This document shows positions 1 to 12,165 of a stretch of DNA of 64,000 bases, one piece after another. Origin of the DNA: Heterobilharzia americana (lineage: Eukaryota; Platyhelminthes; Trematoda; Strigeidida; Schistosomatidae); contig OX104127.1 of the NCBI GenBank assembly GCA_944470555.2, positions 45,746,934-45,810,933 on the forward strand. Direction: 5' to 3'. The translations under genes and the position numbers were made by a program. The notes under the pieces are model-generated. The model saw nothing but the letters and a program-made list of their open reading frames with translations, did no database searches and was not told the DNA's origin. Each line of letters starts with the position of its first letter. Position 1 is the stretch's first letter.

Positions 1-1850
1 AAAGACACCGAATGAAAGCACTGGTTGAAGAGCGTAGAACCCTTGACAGTTTGTCCAAAACACAAAACCTTTACAGCACCCTGCGAAAGCGAAAAAATAC
101 AAAAGACCTTTTAATAAATCATCTAGGGCATAAAGGTAAAGGTTATCGTGATCTACAGGTGATTTGTGAACTTCTCAGTGAGTGGTTTCTTAATAGTACT
201 AACATGCCCCTATCCCCAGACGTCGAAATAACCGGCACGAGTAGTAGTACGTGGGTGGCATAGAATTCAGCTTGAGCGACATTAACGATGCCATTAATAC
301 CCTAAAAGCAAATGTTAGCTGTGGGACAGACGAGATGCCGTCAGTAACTTATAGAAAGGCTGGCATGGATATGGCAGTTTTATTACTCAGACTATTTACC
401 CTCTCATTAGATTCTGGGACATTTCCTGACAAGTGGAAAACTACTTATATACTACCAAAACATGAGTCAGGGGCCAAGACCAGCATTAGCAATTACAGAC
501 CAATTAATATAACCCGGTCATCTCAAGGATTATGGAAAAGGTGATTAAAAATAGAATGTCTGATTACCTGCTGGAATCTAACTGCACCAACTCTTCACAT
601 TATGGTTTTCTGAAAAGATCTTCCACTACAAACCTGTTCGACTTTTCAAACGAGATCACCAGCAAAAGGGATCACAAAAAGATAGTGATAATACTTTGCT
701 TCGACATCACTAAAGCCTTCGACAGAGTCCCATACAACTTGCTTATCAGTAGGCTAAGATCCATTAGGATCTGTAATCCACTTTTAGACTGGTTAAAATC
801 CTTTCTCCGTAAGAGTTACCAAATAGCAGAACTTGGCTCAACTATCTCAAAGCTTAAACCAATAACCAGTGGAGTTGTCCAGAGCAGAGTCTTAAGTCCA
901 CTTCTCTTCATAAGATACATCAATCGTATATGTGAGTGTTCCAAGGTAGGCAAGCCATTCTTATATGCGGATGACCTGAAGTTAGTATACACATGTCTTA
1001 GCAGTGACTTAACCCTGACCATTAGCACTATGCAAGAGGAACTAAGATATGTTGGCAAATGGTGCGACACCTGGCGACTAGAATGTAACACAGAAAAATG
1101 TGGCTGGATATGCGTAGGTGACTATGGACTCGAGCTAAACTTTATGATAGCCGGGCATTCACTTCCAAAACTGAAGTCCATACAAGACTTAGGGCTCCAA
1201 TATTCTCACAACCTAACCTTCTCTGAGCACGTATCCACACAGGTGTCGAAATCACGCAAACTGGTGAGTTTCTCATTACGGAACCTCTACAGCACCCAAT
1301 CTAGAGTTATCCCGTGTAAAACATGTGTCTGACCACTGCTCGAATATTGTTCATTTATATACAGCAGCATGAGGATTACGGATAGACTGAAAGTCGAAGG
1401 AGTGCAGAGATACTTTACGATGAGAATACTAAACACGTAAAATACGCCACCAGGTGCAACATCCAAAGACATGAACCGCTATGGAAACGAAGGCTCAGAC
1501 TGAACCTGATACTGTTTTATAAGCAAGAATTACTAATCCTATTCACTCATTTGACCCTCTCACCATATGAACATATGTCAATCCTCGAACTACTCAAATT
1601 TCTGGATGGTCATAGTGGTATCGAAAATCTGGACAGACAGTAAAATCCAGGAGATCGACTCATCTATTAACTTTAAAGCGAACGTATTCACAACAATGCT
1701 ATGTAACAGACTTCTGTAGTACCTCATCTAACGGTGAACATACCTCCTTGATAATGCTGCATACTTTAACGCGAACAGTATGGAAAACGCACTGCCACTG
1801 GTCCGCAGTTTCTTCCAATTTTTATTCCTGTGCACCGCAACGTCTAACTC
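1..1850 (+). pseudogene. CR1/Jockey-like non-LTR retrotransposon RT, 5'-truncated and frameshifted
   Basis: This is the reverse-transcriptase part of a non-LTR retrotransposon, which would copy element RNA at a nicked target. The reading moves through three frames (about 12-263, 251-544 and 532-1332). The middle piece has the RT fingers region (pattern NYRPI). The third has the palm motif DITKAFDRVP and the catalytic YADD at 964-975. After a stop near 1332 the RT C-terminal region continues in broken frames to about 1640, with the pattern EPLWKRRLRLN. The window begins inside the element, so endonuclease and ORF1 are not seen. Its C-terminal half resembles the fragment at 20941-21660, so both belong to one family. 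The CR1/Jockey assignment rests on YADD and the C-terminal pattern. The 3' end is uncertain. Confidence 0.8.
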
Positions 1851-2035
1851 TGGTGGCGTCAATCTATGTTGCTGCGGATAATAACACTTGAGCAGATATC
1901 CACTTGGATCGCGTGATTACGTGAAAACTTACAGATTCTCAAAATCGTCAGAGTGGGTTCTTCTGGTACCCGAAGCTATAGGCGTAAGAATTCACGGTAA
2001 AATAGGCGTTTATCTAGCGTAACGGGACATTGCGT

Positions 2036-2343
2036 TGACGAATCAAACATGTCGAATGCTCGCAACAGAAATTTGGAGTCTTGTGCGACCTTGGTGCCAC
2101 TAATGGTGAAAAAAGAAAGTATGACTGAAAACGACCCAGACTTTACCACTCTATACACGCTAAAAAGTGGCATTTTCCTGTTCATTCCATAAGTTGTGCA
2201 ATCTTCTGATGTTTTTAATCCAATTTAATGACCTCCCTTCCGTACCACTCGGGTCCCGTAAAATCTTGTATATTTTCCAACATATGCCAATGTGACGATG
2301 CCTGTGAACTGGCTTCTCTCATTTTAGATTACTAATATGAGAA
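2036..2343 (-). repeat. 308-bp repeat, inverted copy of 25196-25503
   Basis: Read on the minus strand, this segment matches 25196-25503 without visible indels (coordinates sum to 27539), including a shared open stretch differing at about one residue. The other copy lies at the 3' end of the minus-strand Gypsy element, so this is probably a detached 3' piece of that family. Sequence identity ends at both edges. Confidence 0.8.
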
Positions 2344-2889
2344 AGAAGTATCTATTTATTATTTGTTGACTGCACAAAATGATCTTGCAAGCTACAAAGA
2401 TGGTTTGAGACGAAGCGTGTACCTCTGAATACACAGAGGTGTGTGTTTATGCTCTTCGGCGAAAAGACTGTGCCGACGAAGCTTCGACTCGAAAACCTTG
2501 CATTAAGTACCATTTGCTACCTTGAAATAAGGCACTTCAGTGACCTTTCCTCTGCAGAAACACGCAACGAAAAAATGCCCCAACTCACGCCGCCTCATTC
2601 GCTGAAATTTCCTTCTGAATGAGGCCAAACCGATTCCGCATAAGATGTGTGTGCTGCCTCTGCTAATATTCTGTTCTACTTTCCGTAGGTGCTTGAGGTC
2701 TGGTGACAGCCAGAAAATAGAGAAAACTCAATGACAACGTACCAGACTTGTACGTCGCTTAATCTGTAACCACTTTGGTTGAGACGTCTTAAGGTTAACC
2801 TCATATTTTTCTTCAAGATTTTACATAAGATACCCTCCATAACTAGTGAGGAAGTCCGTTTCACACTGAAGGTTGTCATATTCTTCGCA
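2344..2889. other. Unassigned spacer
   Basis: I see no coding motif, tail or repeat that I can name. The open stretches on both strands are short and lack family motifs. Probably decayed repeat sequence. Confidence 0.4.
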
Positions 2890-3128
2890 ATCAAGCCTAC
2901 AGCGTCGAAATGAAATCTTTTGGAACATCCCTCCAAGCTGACTTCTTCCCGATTAAATACTCGAAAATGTGGGACCATCTTTCTGTTAACATCAGGGCTT
3001 CGAGCTCAACTGTTCAGTTTGGTCGTATGTTAGAAAAATTCCTATCCTCCGGCAAACCCCGCAACATACAGAGCGAATCACAACTATGTCTCACAACGCT
3101 CAGTATAATAGGCCCCTTAAATATATGA
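2890..3128 (+). pseudogene. Possible RT C-terminal remnant of a CR1/Jockey-like element
   Basis: The plus-strand frame at 2910-3128 contains the pattern FPIKYSKMWDHLS followed by a hydrophobic LEKFL. This resembles the extreme C-terminus of CR1/Jockey RTs (FFS-R-x-WN-x-LP ... FKxxLxKFL). No catalytic motif is present, so this is inference from a weak pattern. It may be the 3' end of the element at 1-1850, interrupted by the repeat at 2036-2343. Confidence 0.3.
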
Positions 3129-3359
3129 AGTGACACACCCTGATCAGTAAACCCACACTCTTCCCTGCTAAATATGAGGGATAATTGGGAATACTTCCTT
3201 AATTGAGTTGTTCATCTATACCTCCCACTTATTACCACCACTACTAGAGACGTCCTCAGATGTAGCCCCTCGAAAATGGCATTTCCAAAACACAGTGAGT
3301 AGCACATTTTTAATAAGAATATAAACATGAAACCTAAGACTATACATTTAGTAGTAGGC

Positions 3360-3372
3360 ATGACATTATGTA
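3360..3372. repeat. Left target-site duplication of the RTE element
   Basis: ATGACATTATGTA directly precedes the element leader and is repeated exactly at 6599-6611, after the TAA-repeat tail. This 13-bp direct repeat marks the insertion made by target-primed reverse transcription. Confidence 0.93.
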
Positions 3373-6300
3373 ACCTCGCCTGGTTAACTAGTTCACTAGT
3401 TACTAGCCGGTCCTAAGCCCGGGTAAAGAGTGAAGGTTGGGCATAAAGCTAGCAACCCTACCCCGTAAAACAAATCTAACCGCTAAAGAAACTTCAAAGC
3501 ACAAACAAAATATAAAAAATGAAAACAAACTTATTCCCCGCTGGAATCGGAGAGGCGAAATGACGCCAGTTGGTGAAAGCCTTCGGGAAGCCAATTGGCC
3601 GATGTGTCTTCTCTCGATGAAAGCGAAAGTAAACATGGGGACATGGAATGTCCGCACCATGTTTGAACCCAGTAAGGCAGCCCAGATTGCAAAGGAGATG
3701 AGAAGGTATAACATCGAAGTGCTTGGGATTTGCGAAAGCAGATGGAATGGGAGTGGACTCTCCAAACTGCCAGTTGGAGAATCAATAATCTACTCCGATA
3801 TTGTCACCCAGACGACAACCACGAGCACACTGAGTTTTGGAGTGGCTATCATGATGTCCTCAAGAGCATCGAAGGCTCTCATGCAGTGGGAACCAATCTC
3901 CTCCAGGATCATGACAGCAAGATTCAACTCTAAAGGAAGGAAGGTCACAATCATCCAATGCTACTACACGCCTACAAATAATGCAGAGCAAGAGAAGAAG
4001 GAGGAATTCTACAGACAACTTCAATCAACACTGGACAAGACGCCAGTTGGCGATATCAAAATTCTAATGGGCGACATGAATGCCAAACTGGGAGGGGACA
4101 ACACGGGAAGAGAACTAACCATGGGTCGAGAGGCGCTAGGTGAAATGAATGAGAATGGAGAATTGTTTGCAGAATTCTGTGCATTCAACGATTTGGTGAC
4201 TGGAGGCAGTGTGTTCAGGCACAAGGATATCCACAAAGCGACATGGACTTCACCAGATGGACACACTAAAAATCAAATCGACTTTATCTCAATCTTAAGA
4301 AAATGGAGACGCAGTCTACTTAACACAAGGTCAAGAAGAGGAGCAGATGTAGGTTCAGACCACTCACCATCTAGGGCAAGGAACCTTCCAAATCAAGTTA
4401 AAAGCCTTCAAGGAAGCTGGTGATAGACCTCAATTCAAGTACAACACTCGGAAACTGAAGGATGAAACTACAAAGGAGATCTTCAAAGCAGCCATCAAGA
4501 CAAAATGGGAGGTGTTGAGCAACATCCCTGAAGAAACCTGTGTGGAAGAACACTGGAAGTCTTTGAAAGCTATGTGGAAAGAAACCTGCGCAACAGTATT
4601 AGGAAGGAAGAAGAAAGAAGACAAGGAATGGATCTCGACGGATACCTGGAAGCTGATAGAGGAGAGGAAGATGGTGAAGCAGAAGATAAAGCAGTGCAAG
4701 GATGCTCAACGGCAAGAGGAACTGAGCACAATGTATAAAACACTGGACAAAGAAGTGAAGAAGAGTGCACGCAAAGACAAAAGACACTTCTACGACACAC
4801 TGGCAAGTGAAGCAGAACAGGCTGCAGGTAAGAGAGACCTGACGACATTGTATCAAATAACCAGGTTACTATCTGGCAGGGAAGAGACCAACACAGATGA
4901 AACCAATAAAAGATGAAGAAGGAAATTTAATTACAAAAGAAGAGAAACAGAGGAAACGATGGGCCGACCACTTCAAGAAGCTCTTGAATCGACCACCACC
5001 TGCACTTCGTCCAGAAATACCACCTGCAGCCGCTGAATTACAAGTGAACATAAATCCCCCAACGAAAATGGAAGTCCTGAATGCCATAAAGCTACTGAAA
5101 TGCGGGAAAGCAGCAGGACCAGATGGAATACCGCCAGAAGCACTGAGAACAGATGCAGAGACAACAGCGGACATGCTCACACCACTATTGCAGAAGGTGT
5201 GGAAGGAAGAGAAGGTACCGGACGATTGGAAGAAGGGTTACCTTGTCAAACTGCTGAAGAAGGGAGACCTCAGTGCTTGCAAGAACTGGCGCGGAATCAC
5301 TCTCCTGTCCACCCAGAGCAAGTAAAATATTAAGCCGCATCATCCTGGAGGGGCTTAAAGACGCACTGGATTCAAAACTGCGACCGGAACAGGCAGACTT
5401 CAGGAAGTACAAATCATGTGCTGACCAAATTGCAACGCTTCGTATCATCATAGAACAGAGCATAGAATGGCAATCAGCTCTATACCTCAACTTCATCGAC
5501 TTTGAGGAGGCCTTTGACAGCGTCGACCGAGAAGTAATTTGGAAACTGCTTCAATACTACGGAGTACCGCAAACCTTTATCCGCCTCATTCAACAACTAT
5601 ATGAAGATGCCACATGCCAAGTAATCCACAATGGGAAGCTCAGTGATGATTTTGAAGTGAAGACACGAGTGAAACAAGGTTGTCTACTATCCCCCATGAT
5701 ATTCCTGATTGTGGTCGACTGGATCATGCAACAAACAGTAGGCAGCGAGAAGAGGGGGATACACTGGACTGCGGAAAAGAACCTAGAAGATCTGGATTTC
5801 GCCGATGACTTGTGCCTGATGTCACATAAACTTGAAGATCTGCAGGCAAAAACTAACAAGTTGATAGAAGAGGCAGGGCAGCGAAGACGGGACTTCAGGT
5901 GAATATAGAGAAGACAGAGGTGATGAAGATACTGCACCAACAACTCCAACAACAACAAACTCCAATCACCGTCAACGGGAGAAGCTCAAAGGAAGCAACC
6001 TCCTTCACTTATCTAGGAAGCACTGTTTCAACTACAGGCGGGACGGACGAGGACGTCAAAGTCAGAATCGGAAAAGCAAGACAGGCGTTCATTAGCCTGA
6101 AACCAGTGTGGAGATCTTCTGCACTCAGCATCTGGAACAAGATACAGATTTTCAACACCAACGTCAAGTCAGTGCTCCTGTATGGTTCAGAGATTTGGCG
6201 CGTCACGAAAGGCATTTCCAATAAACTAAACTGCTTACGCTCGCTGCTGAAGATCAGATGGCCAGAAAAAATAAGCAACAAGGAACTCTGGGAACGAACC

Positions 6301-6598
6301 AACCAAGAACCTATCACGCAACAAATATGCAGGAAGAAGTGGAGATGGATTGGCCATGCACTGAGAAGGCCGACTGAGGACATCACGCGTCAGGCCCTCG
6401 AGTGGAATCCCCATGGGAAGCGACGAGTTGGACGTCCGAGGGTGACATGGAGGAGGTCATTCGAGGAGGAAATGAGAGGCTGTGGGCTGTCGTGGAACCA
6501 GGTTCAAAAGATCTCAGAGAACAGAGGTCACTGGAGGCGTGCTACTGAAGCCCTATGTTCCACTAGGAACCCAAGGGACTAATAATAATAATAATAAA
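3373..6598 (+). mobile_element. Nearly full-length RTE-clade (SR2-like) non-LTR retrotransposon, copy 1
   Basis: A 3.2-kb insertion runs from a conserved leader (3373 to about 3540) to a (TAA)n tail at 6580-6598 and is flanked by a perfect 13-bp target-site duplication. The single-polyprotein layout (endonuclease, linker, RT, C-terminal region) and short length fit the RTE clade, known in schistosomes from SR2. Three related loci exist in this window: 45209-48668, 50670-51241 and, for the leader only, 20290-20430. The complete ends show a full-length insertion, but the coding region is broken in four places. I infer family membership from motifs and have no alignment to a named element. Confidence 0.92.
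3437..6582 (+). pseudogene. RTE endonuclease-reverse transcriptase, four frameshifts
   Basis: The product would nick target DNA and reverse-transcribe element RNA. Frame pieces are 3437-4423, about 4370-4916, 4897-5325, 5273-5902 and 5899-6582. The first frame opens at TTG (3437) with no ATG before 3560, so the true start is probably 3560 or later. Counted from 3437, the endonuclease shows GTWNVRTM (68-75), the E of ESRW (100), GDMN (212-215) and SDH (307-309). The RT has the FEEAFDSVDRE palm motif and FADD at 5798-5809. The last piece carries the C-terminal region (LLYGSEIW; GRPRVTWR). The breaks just after SDH and before the last piece also occur at the same sites in copy 2; the others look copy-specific. 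Confidence 0.88.
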
Positions 6599-6611
6599 AT
6601 GACATTATGTA
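6599..6611. repeat. Right target-site duplication of the RTE element
   Basis: Exact second copy of the 13-bp sequence at 3360-3372, immediately 3' of the TAA-repeat tail. Confidence 0.93.
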
Positions 6612-7899
6612 CATAAGTTAAAATTTACATATAATTAACTTCCTTTTGCCTTGGTATCCCGCTCTCTGTTTCCTCTATTCTTATTGTAAATAGAATCTCG
6701 GAAACCTGGAATTAGATTGGAATAACGATATTTCATCAGTACTATTCTTAAATGTCACTGCCTTTGTCTTCAAGCAACTCCTTTACAATCGTGCGACCTG
6801 TGATGAACGTCCTTATGGCATCACATGAAGATACTTCCTTGAAACCTGTTGACACTTATTCGTCCGGTGTTTCGTTGACTGGCGCCGTTTCGTCCATAGC
6901 AGCTGTAAACGGCATATAAAAATGCAGAAATATGCTTACAATTTTATTCACAGAAGCGGATTCCTTGACCGGACCTTCAAATGCAGGGGAATTGAGCGAT
7001 GCACAGCACTATGGCGACCACGGTGGACATATGTCCAATTTAGCACCGACAAAGAAAAGCGGATCGTTTATCAGGAAGGTAGCATATTTTTATCAGTGTT
7101 ATTCCTTATTATCTTACAGTAAATTTCGATGTTTATATGAACCTGGAGACGCATGCACTTTGTATGTTATCCTTCAAATTAAAACACGAGAGTAATTTAG
7201 CCAGCAATACTTTGCTTGAGCAAGAAATTGCTGAGTTACTTCATCTTTTTGAGTGATGCTCTTACATACTCATTAGACATGACTTTCATTTCCGCCAGAT
7301 AGCCTAAAAGCATGACGAAAATTCTAAGTTTGGATTAAAGTGCACTATTTGTATGCGATGTGAAGTTTCCTCTCTTTCAGACTGGGATTTCAATTGCCTG
7401 GAATGAAAAGATGATGAAAAAGTTTCGTAAAACAAACTGTCGGAGATTTTCCACCACTATTTGTTATAACCGTATCTGTAAAACTGATGTGCACCCGTAA
7501 ATTTGGAAATAAACCAATATTATTTCTCCCGGTAATTCTTGGAGGCAGATGACATGCTAATCGATTTGAGCCTATGTGTTTAGGGCGAATAAATCCGAAC
7601 CTCAGTATTTTCGATAAAATCGTTTAGGAATTGTCCTGGTGCGAACTTGACAGACTCAGAGACCAATCACTAATTATTCGAACTGGTTGTGTATCCACGA
7701 ATACGGGGCCAAGAACAAACACAATGGCGTAGTCCGGCGGGAGAGCATATTTGCGAGGTCATGCCAAGATACTGATGCGTCCCAGCTAATTGGCCACAGG
7801 GTCGATTGCGAGCAGTGCATCGTAACAAATGGCAAGGATGCCTGACCGGATGCCTTCAGCTCGGCGGGGCCAGTTAAACTATGAAGGTCAGCATCACTG
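6612..7899. other. Unassigned region
   Basis: AT-rich spacer. Short open stretches near 6922-7195 and 7674-7913 lack recognisable motifs and I treat them as chance. I see no tail, terminal repeat or RNA gene. Confidence 0.4.
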
Positions 7900-8259
7900 T
7901 TCAGTCTCGTCAAACCGTCGGCTATTGATTATGGAGAAGTGTATGGGGCTACGATCCTGCACCACGAGAGGACTACTAGTGTAGATGCAGTTAAATTCGC
8001 TGACAAAAAACCTTACTATCCTAGAGACCAAAACTGCTTACCCAGACTACTATATGCGTTCAAACGTCTCAAATCCCCATTTTTCACAACTCGTCCCGCT
8101 AACGCTTGGAACGGACCGCTGTGTGATGTCCAATACCGCAGGACCATATCTCAGTTTCAGTCAACCTTGAATCACTACACCAATGAACTTGGAGTATGTA
8201 GGATTCTTACTGACGTATTTTCACTCGTCGGCATTCTACTGGGTAATAACCATATATAA
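7900..8259 (+). pseudogene. CR1/Jockey-like RT C-terminal remnant
   Basis: The frame at 7939-8259 reads through a pattern close to the end of CR1/Jockey RTs: FFTTRPANAWNGPL, then a spaced QFQSTLN. This is the conserved FFS-R-x-N-x-WN-x-LP ... FK-x-x-L tail. Palm motifs are missing, so this is a 3' fragment ending just before the next element begins near 8260. No function is expected. Confidence 0.55.
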
Positions 8260-8616
8260 GCCCCCCCAGTCTGATGTTTCCTCAACGAAAGCAACAGTTT
8301 TACTGTAAAAAACATTTTGCTACAGAACGTACAGTCCTCAGCCAGTCAACGCCATCACTCTCCAAGCGGACAACTGTGTGGTGGGTCTAACTGTCTCGAT
8401 CAACTGCTACGGCTCAGGTTGCTGCATCTGCAGCTCTTTTTATGTCACTCAGTCTTGCACTTCGGACCTGCGGGAAGCTTTGGGCATCCTTCCGTGTCGT
8501 ACAGCTGAGCAGTCCTAGGTAAGGTTGACAACTTACTTCATCTATCATTGCCTTTCTACGTTTCACTTGATACAACCAACTGTGTCTAACTTATTTATAT
8601 TCCCTCCTAATCACTT

Positions 8617-9120
8617 GTGGAAGTGAGTAATAACCGGGTCTCAGACAAATCTGGTCCCTGGAACATCTCAGGCAAAGCCTCACTTCAGCTACTAACCTCT
8701 ATATCCTTGGTAGTAACCAGGGCAGAAGGCAAGAGGCTTAATGCCGCCGCAAAGTTTCACGGGTCGACCTCAGGAGGACAGTTGCAACAACCACTTCCTA
8801 AGGAAAGTCGGATTTATGTCCCTTTGAACCGTTGAACTTTGGTACACCCAAGAGCGTGTCCTTCTGGTACTACCAGCCCAAACCCTAGTCTGCCTGGGAA
8901 GGCTGCTACTGAGAGACGGAAGAGAAGGAAAAAGTGTCCTCGATTAAACCTCCTGGCCAGACTGATGACTGTCACACGTGTGGTCTCACAGCGGCCAAAG
9001 GAGATGCTGCCTTAGAGTGTAACATCAGCAACAAGTGGATACACAGTCAGTGTGATGAAGATATACCGAACTAATAATACGCCTTCATGGCACGCAACCC
9101 GTGCACGTGCTTATGGTAAA
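8617..9120 (+). pseudogene. CR1-like ORF1 remnant with PHD-type zinc finger
   Basis: In broken frames, the stretch around 8960-9110 reads C-x2-C, a spacer, then C...KWIHSQC, an aromatic and a further C-x-C. This matches the PHD finger known from ORF1 of CR1-like elements, though at least one zinc ligand appears lost. ORF1 proteins bind element RNA. The intact-looking counterpart is at 31760-33475. The 8317-8960 part is open only in short pieces. Confidence 0.5.
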
Positions 9121-9240
9121 TCCGGCCATAGTACCGTACAAGGCCATTCTTTTCTACAGGCCCGCTTAGGGAGGTCGTAAAAGACACCGCAGTGGCTGCT
9201 GTGATGCTGGCACCCATACAGACCTCTACCCCAGGTCCAA

Positions 9241-10156
9241 GTGACAAGTGTTAGCACCGTTCTCCGGACAGCCGCACCTGTGAATAGTCCAAAAACGCCT
9301 AAACAACAGCCAGAAATGAGACGAAGCATGTCTCCACTTTCCGGCCCCGCTCCAAAGATCATAATCCTGATAGAAACTTGGTTACCACCAGATATTAGTG
9401 ACATCGAAACTGGTATAGACGGTATGGATCTGTTCAGGACAGGCAGGGAGTTTAAGGAAGAGGGCGGAGTGGCAACGTTTACAAGTTACGATCTTAAAAG
9501 TAAACGAGCAGCTGAAACTCTACTCCTAGGGCTCCCAGACCCCATCTGGTGTCACTCTACGACTGGACGCACCAAGTACCTGGTAGGGGGCGTCTACGGA
9601 ACTCCTACTAGCAACGCGAAACTTAACCGACAACTGCTGCAAGTAATGTCTGGGGCGACGTCCATCGGATATGAGCAGGTCATTATAGCCGGCGAATTTA
9701 ATGCTCCAGCTCTCAAACTTGGGCGGGACAGGGAAGCCCCAGGCCGAAGGTTCTACCGAAACCGTCAAAAAGGCTGGACAAATGAGAATGTTGGCGATGG
9801 CACTCGCTGGGGCTAAAGGAAAAAAACCATTCAGACTGGACTACCTCTTCACCAGTGACCGCCCGCTGGCTGAAGACGTCCGGGTTCAAACTCCTTTTGG
9901 TGGCAGCGATCACGGCGTGGTTGTATTCGATCCGATGCCCAGCGAACAACCGTCATGGGAGGGATCTCGCTCTTGTCTTTGCTCAGGCAGGGAAAACTAC
10001 GCTGCGATGAACCGATACCTGTCGACAGAACCACGGCCTTGGGAGTGGAGCAACCTGTCGATTGATCAACATTGGGAACTAGTCAGAGATATCATCTCCG
10101 AAGGCGTCACAGTAACCGCAGCAATACCGGGTAGGCGAACCTCAGGGGTAGAGTGA
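9241..10156 (+). pseudogene. CR1-like AP endonuclease domain
   Basis: Two frames (9241-9816 and 9701-10156) together cover an exonuclease III-like endonuclease that would nick target DNA. Visible landmarks are the E of IETWL, a GGVA core followed by IWCHS and GVYGTPTS, then IIAGEFNAP and GGSDHGVVVF. GEFN replaces the usual GDFN, a D-to-E change at a catalytic position. A frameshift lies near 9750-9800. The RT remnant follows downstream. Confidence 0.78.
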
Positions 10157-12165
10157 GGCACTGAACGCCTTTTGGAGGCCAAGAGGAAAGCATGGCATAA
10201 GTGGAGGGCCCCCAGAAAAGAGTCTGACCACACCGCATATATGGCCATAAGAAATCGGTGTAACGTCAGAGTGAGGGTAGACAGGAGGTAGTTTCAGGCG
10301 AACCCTACCTAGAAGCCCGAGGCGAACCCCGAGAACTTATATCTATTTATGGCCGGCAGAAAATCGACCAGCCAAGGGGCTTGCGTCCTGAAAGGCGGGG
10401 AAGGAGAGAGCCTCTCCGGACTAAAGGTCACCGGAGTCTTTGACGCCGCCTTCGATACAAAACTGAACACGTCTCCACCCAACTAAAACTGCCAACTGCC
10501 CGAGCAACAGTCAGCGCCACTAAATGCGGTAGATTTGCATAGAATAAAGGCAACTGCTACCATAGTCCTCTAAAAGCTACCAAAGCTCTGCATAGAAAAA
10601 TCACCAGGATGCGATGACATCCGACCGCGTGTGTTGAAATAATGCGCGAGTGCCTTGTGAGGTCCTCTGCGTGATCTGTTTCAACACTCCCCAGACAATC
10701 TCATGCTTCCACGAGAGTGGAAAAGTGCTATTCTGTCCCTCATCTTCAAAGGAGGAGACAGGTAGAACCCAAAACGCTATCGACCCATAGCCCTCTTATC
10801 AGTGATGTCAAAAGTAATGGAGAGCCTGTAGACGACCATGTCACAGAGTACATGGAAAAGAGGGGGGCACTTAGTAACGCTCAACGCTGTTTCAGAAAGG
10901 GTAGGTCCTGTGCCTCAAACATTCTGGCGGCAGGTGATAAGTGGACGGCATGCTGAGACCTCCAAATTCCTGTCCATGTTATTGTCCTGGATTTTGTTAA
11001 GGCCTTGAACACAGTCCGGCATACCATTCTTATTCACAAAATAGCGAGGTTGGGCATCAAGGGACAAGTGCTGTCCTGGCTACAGAACTGTTCGGATGGC
11101 AGACAATTCTGCAAAAAAGCCGACAAAGTTTGCTCAACTTGGAGGTCATCATCATCTGGTGTATCACAAGGGGGGATTATGGGTCCGCTGCTATTCCTTC
11201 TTCTTGTGAACGACCTCCCACTGAATCTCGGCTCCTCGGCTCTACTTTACGCTGATGATGCTAGGTTATAGAGAGCTACGGCGTCAGAAACAGAATCAAG
11301 TGCGCTGCAAAGTGACCTCAAATCACTTGCAGAGTGGGTGGATATTGATGGACTACCATTTAATCTGGATAAGTCCTGAGCTATGCTTCTTCACACCCCA
11401 GGCTCTCAGAAGGTACCCTACTCTCTCTTTGGAACACGACTTTCCCACACCACTAAGGAGGAAGACCTAGGACTAATTCTGACCGACGAACTAGACGCTG
11501 GCCCTGGCTATCCAGGAGACGCCTCCAGAGCCTATACAGTACTGAACGTTGTGCTGAGACAACTGGGTGCCCTGACCCTGGAACTCTTTTTGAAGCTGCA
11601 CAAGACCTATATACGACCTCACTTAGGGGTCCGCAACTTTACTGCACCACCACACCTGGAAGGAGACCTGAACCTCCCGGAGAAAGTCCAAAGGTGAGCT
11701 ACAAAGGGTGTCGTGGGAATGAGGCGAAAACCTTGTGAGGACAGGTTGAAAGATCTAGAGCCCTACTGTCTAAGCTACTGTAGATTGCACGGTGACTCGA
11801 TAACGGCTTACGAAACACTAAGTAACCCTGACAGTGGAGTCCTTCCGAACGGCCGCTGTGGCGATCTTCGTGGTGACCCAAGGGGAATCGTTCATCAACG
11901 GGCAAAGCCCATGTGCGTTCACACTTCTCTCTGCGAGTTTGCGGTCACTGGAACGCATCGCCTGCAGAGGCTGCCACCGCTCTGTTTGCTGACAGCTTCA
12001 AGAAGAGGTTGGGCAGCTACGCAGGGGCCTACGATTTGCGCTCATCCAGCTGGAATGTGGACTAGGCTGACACGACCTACTAACTCACCACGGCTAACCC
12101 ATTATCGAATACTTTGTAACAGTACTATCACTGGGACCCTGGCTCAACGTCGTACTTCCCTATAG
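10157..12165 (+). pseudogene. CR1-like reverse transcriptase, multiply broken
   Basis: RT motifs appear in several frames: PREWKSAILS and the NPKRYRPIALLS fingers motif (about 10700-10800), the palm FVKALNTVRHT (about 10995), GVSQGGIMGPLLF (about 11157), YADD at 11248-11259, and the C-terminal RPHLGVR ... LNLPEKVQR region up to about 11700. The following frame (11713-12165) holds a thumb/connection-like stretch (LEPYCLSYCRLHGD). At least four frameshifts separate these. The order and spacing are normal for a CR1-type RT. Confidence 0.82.
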
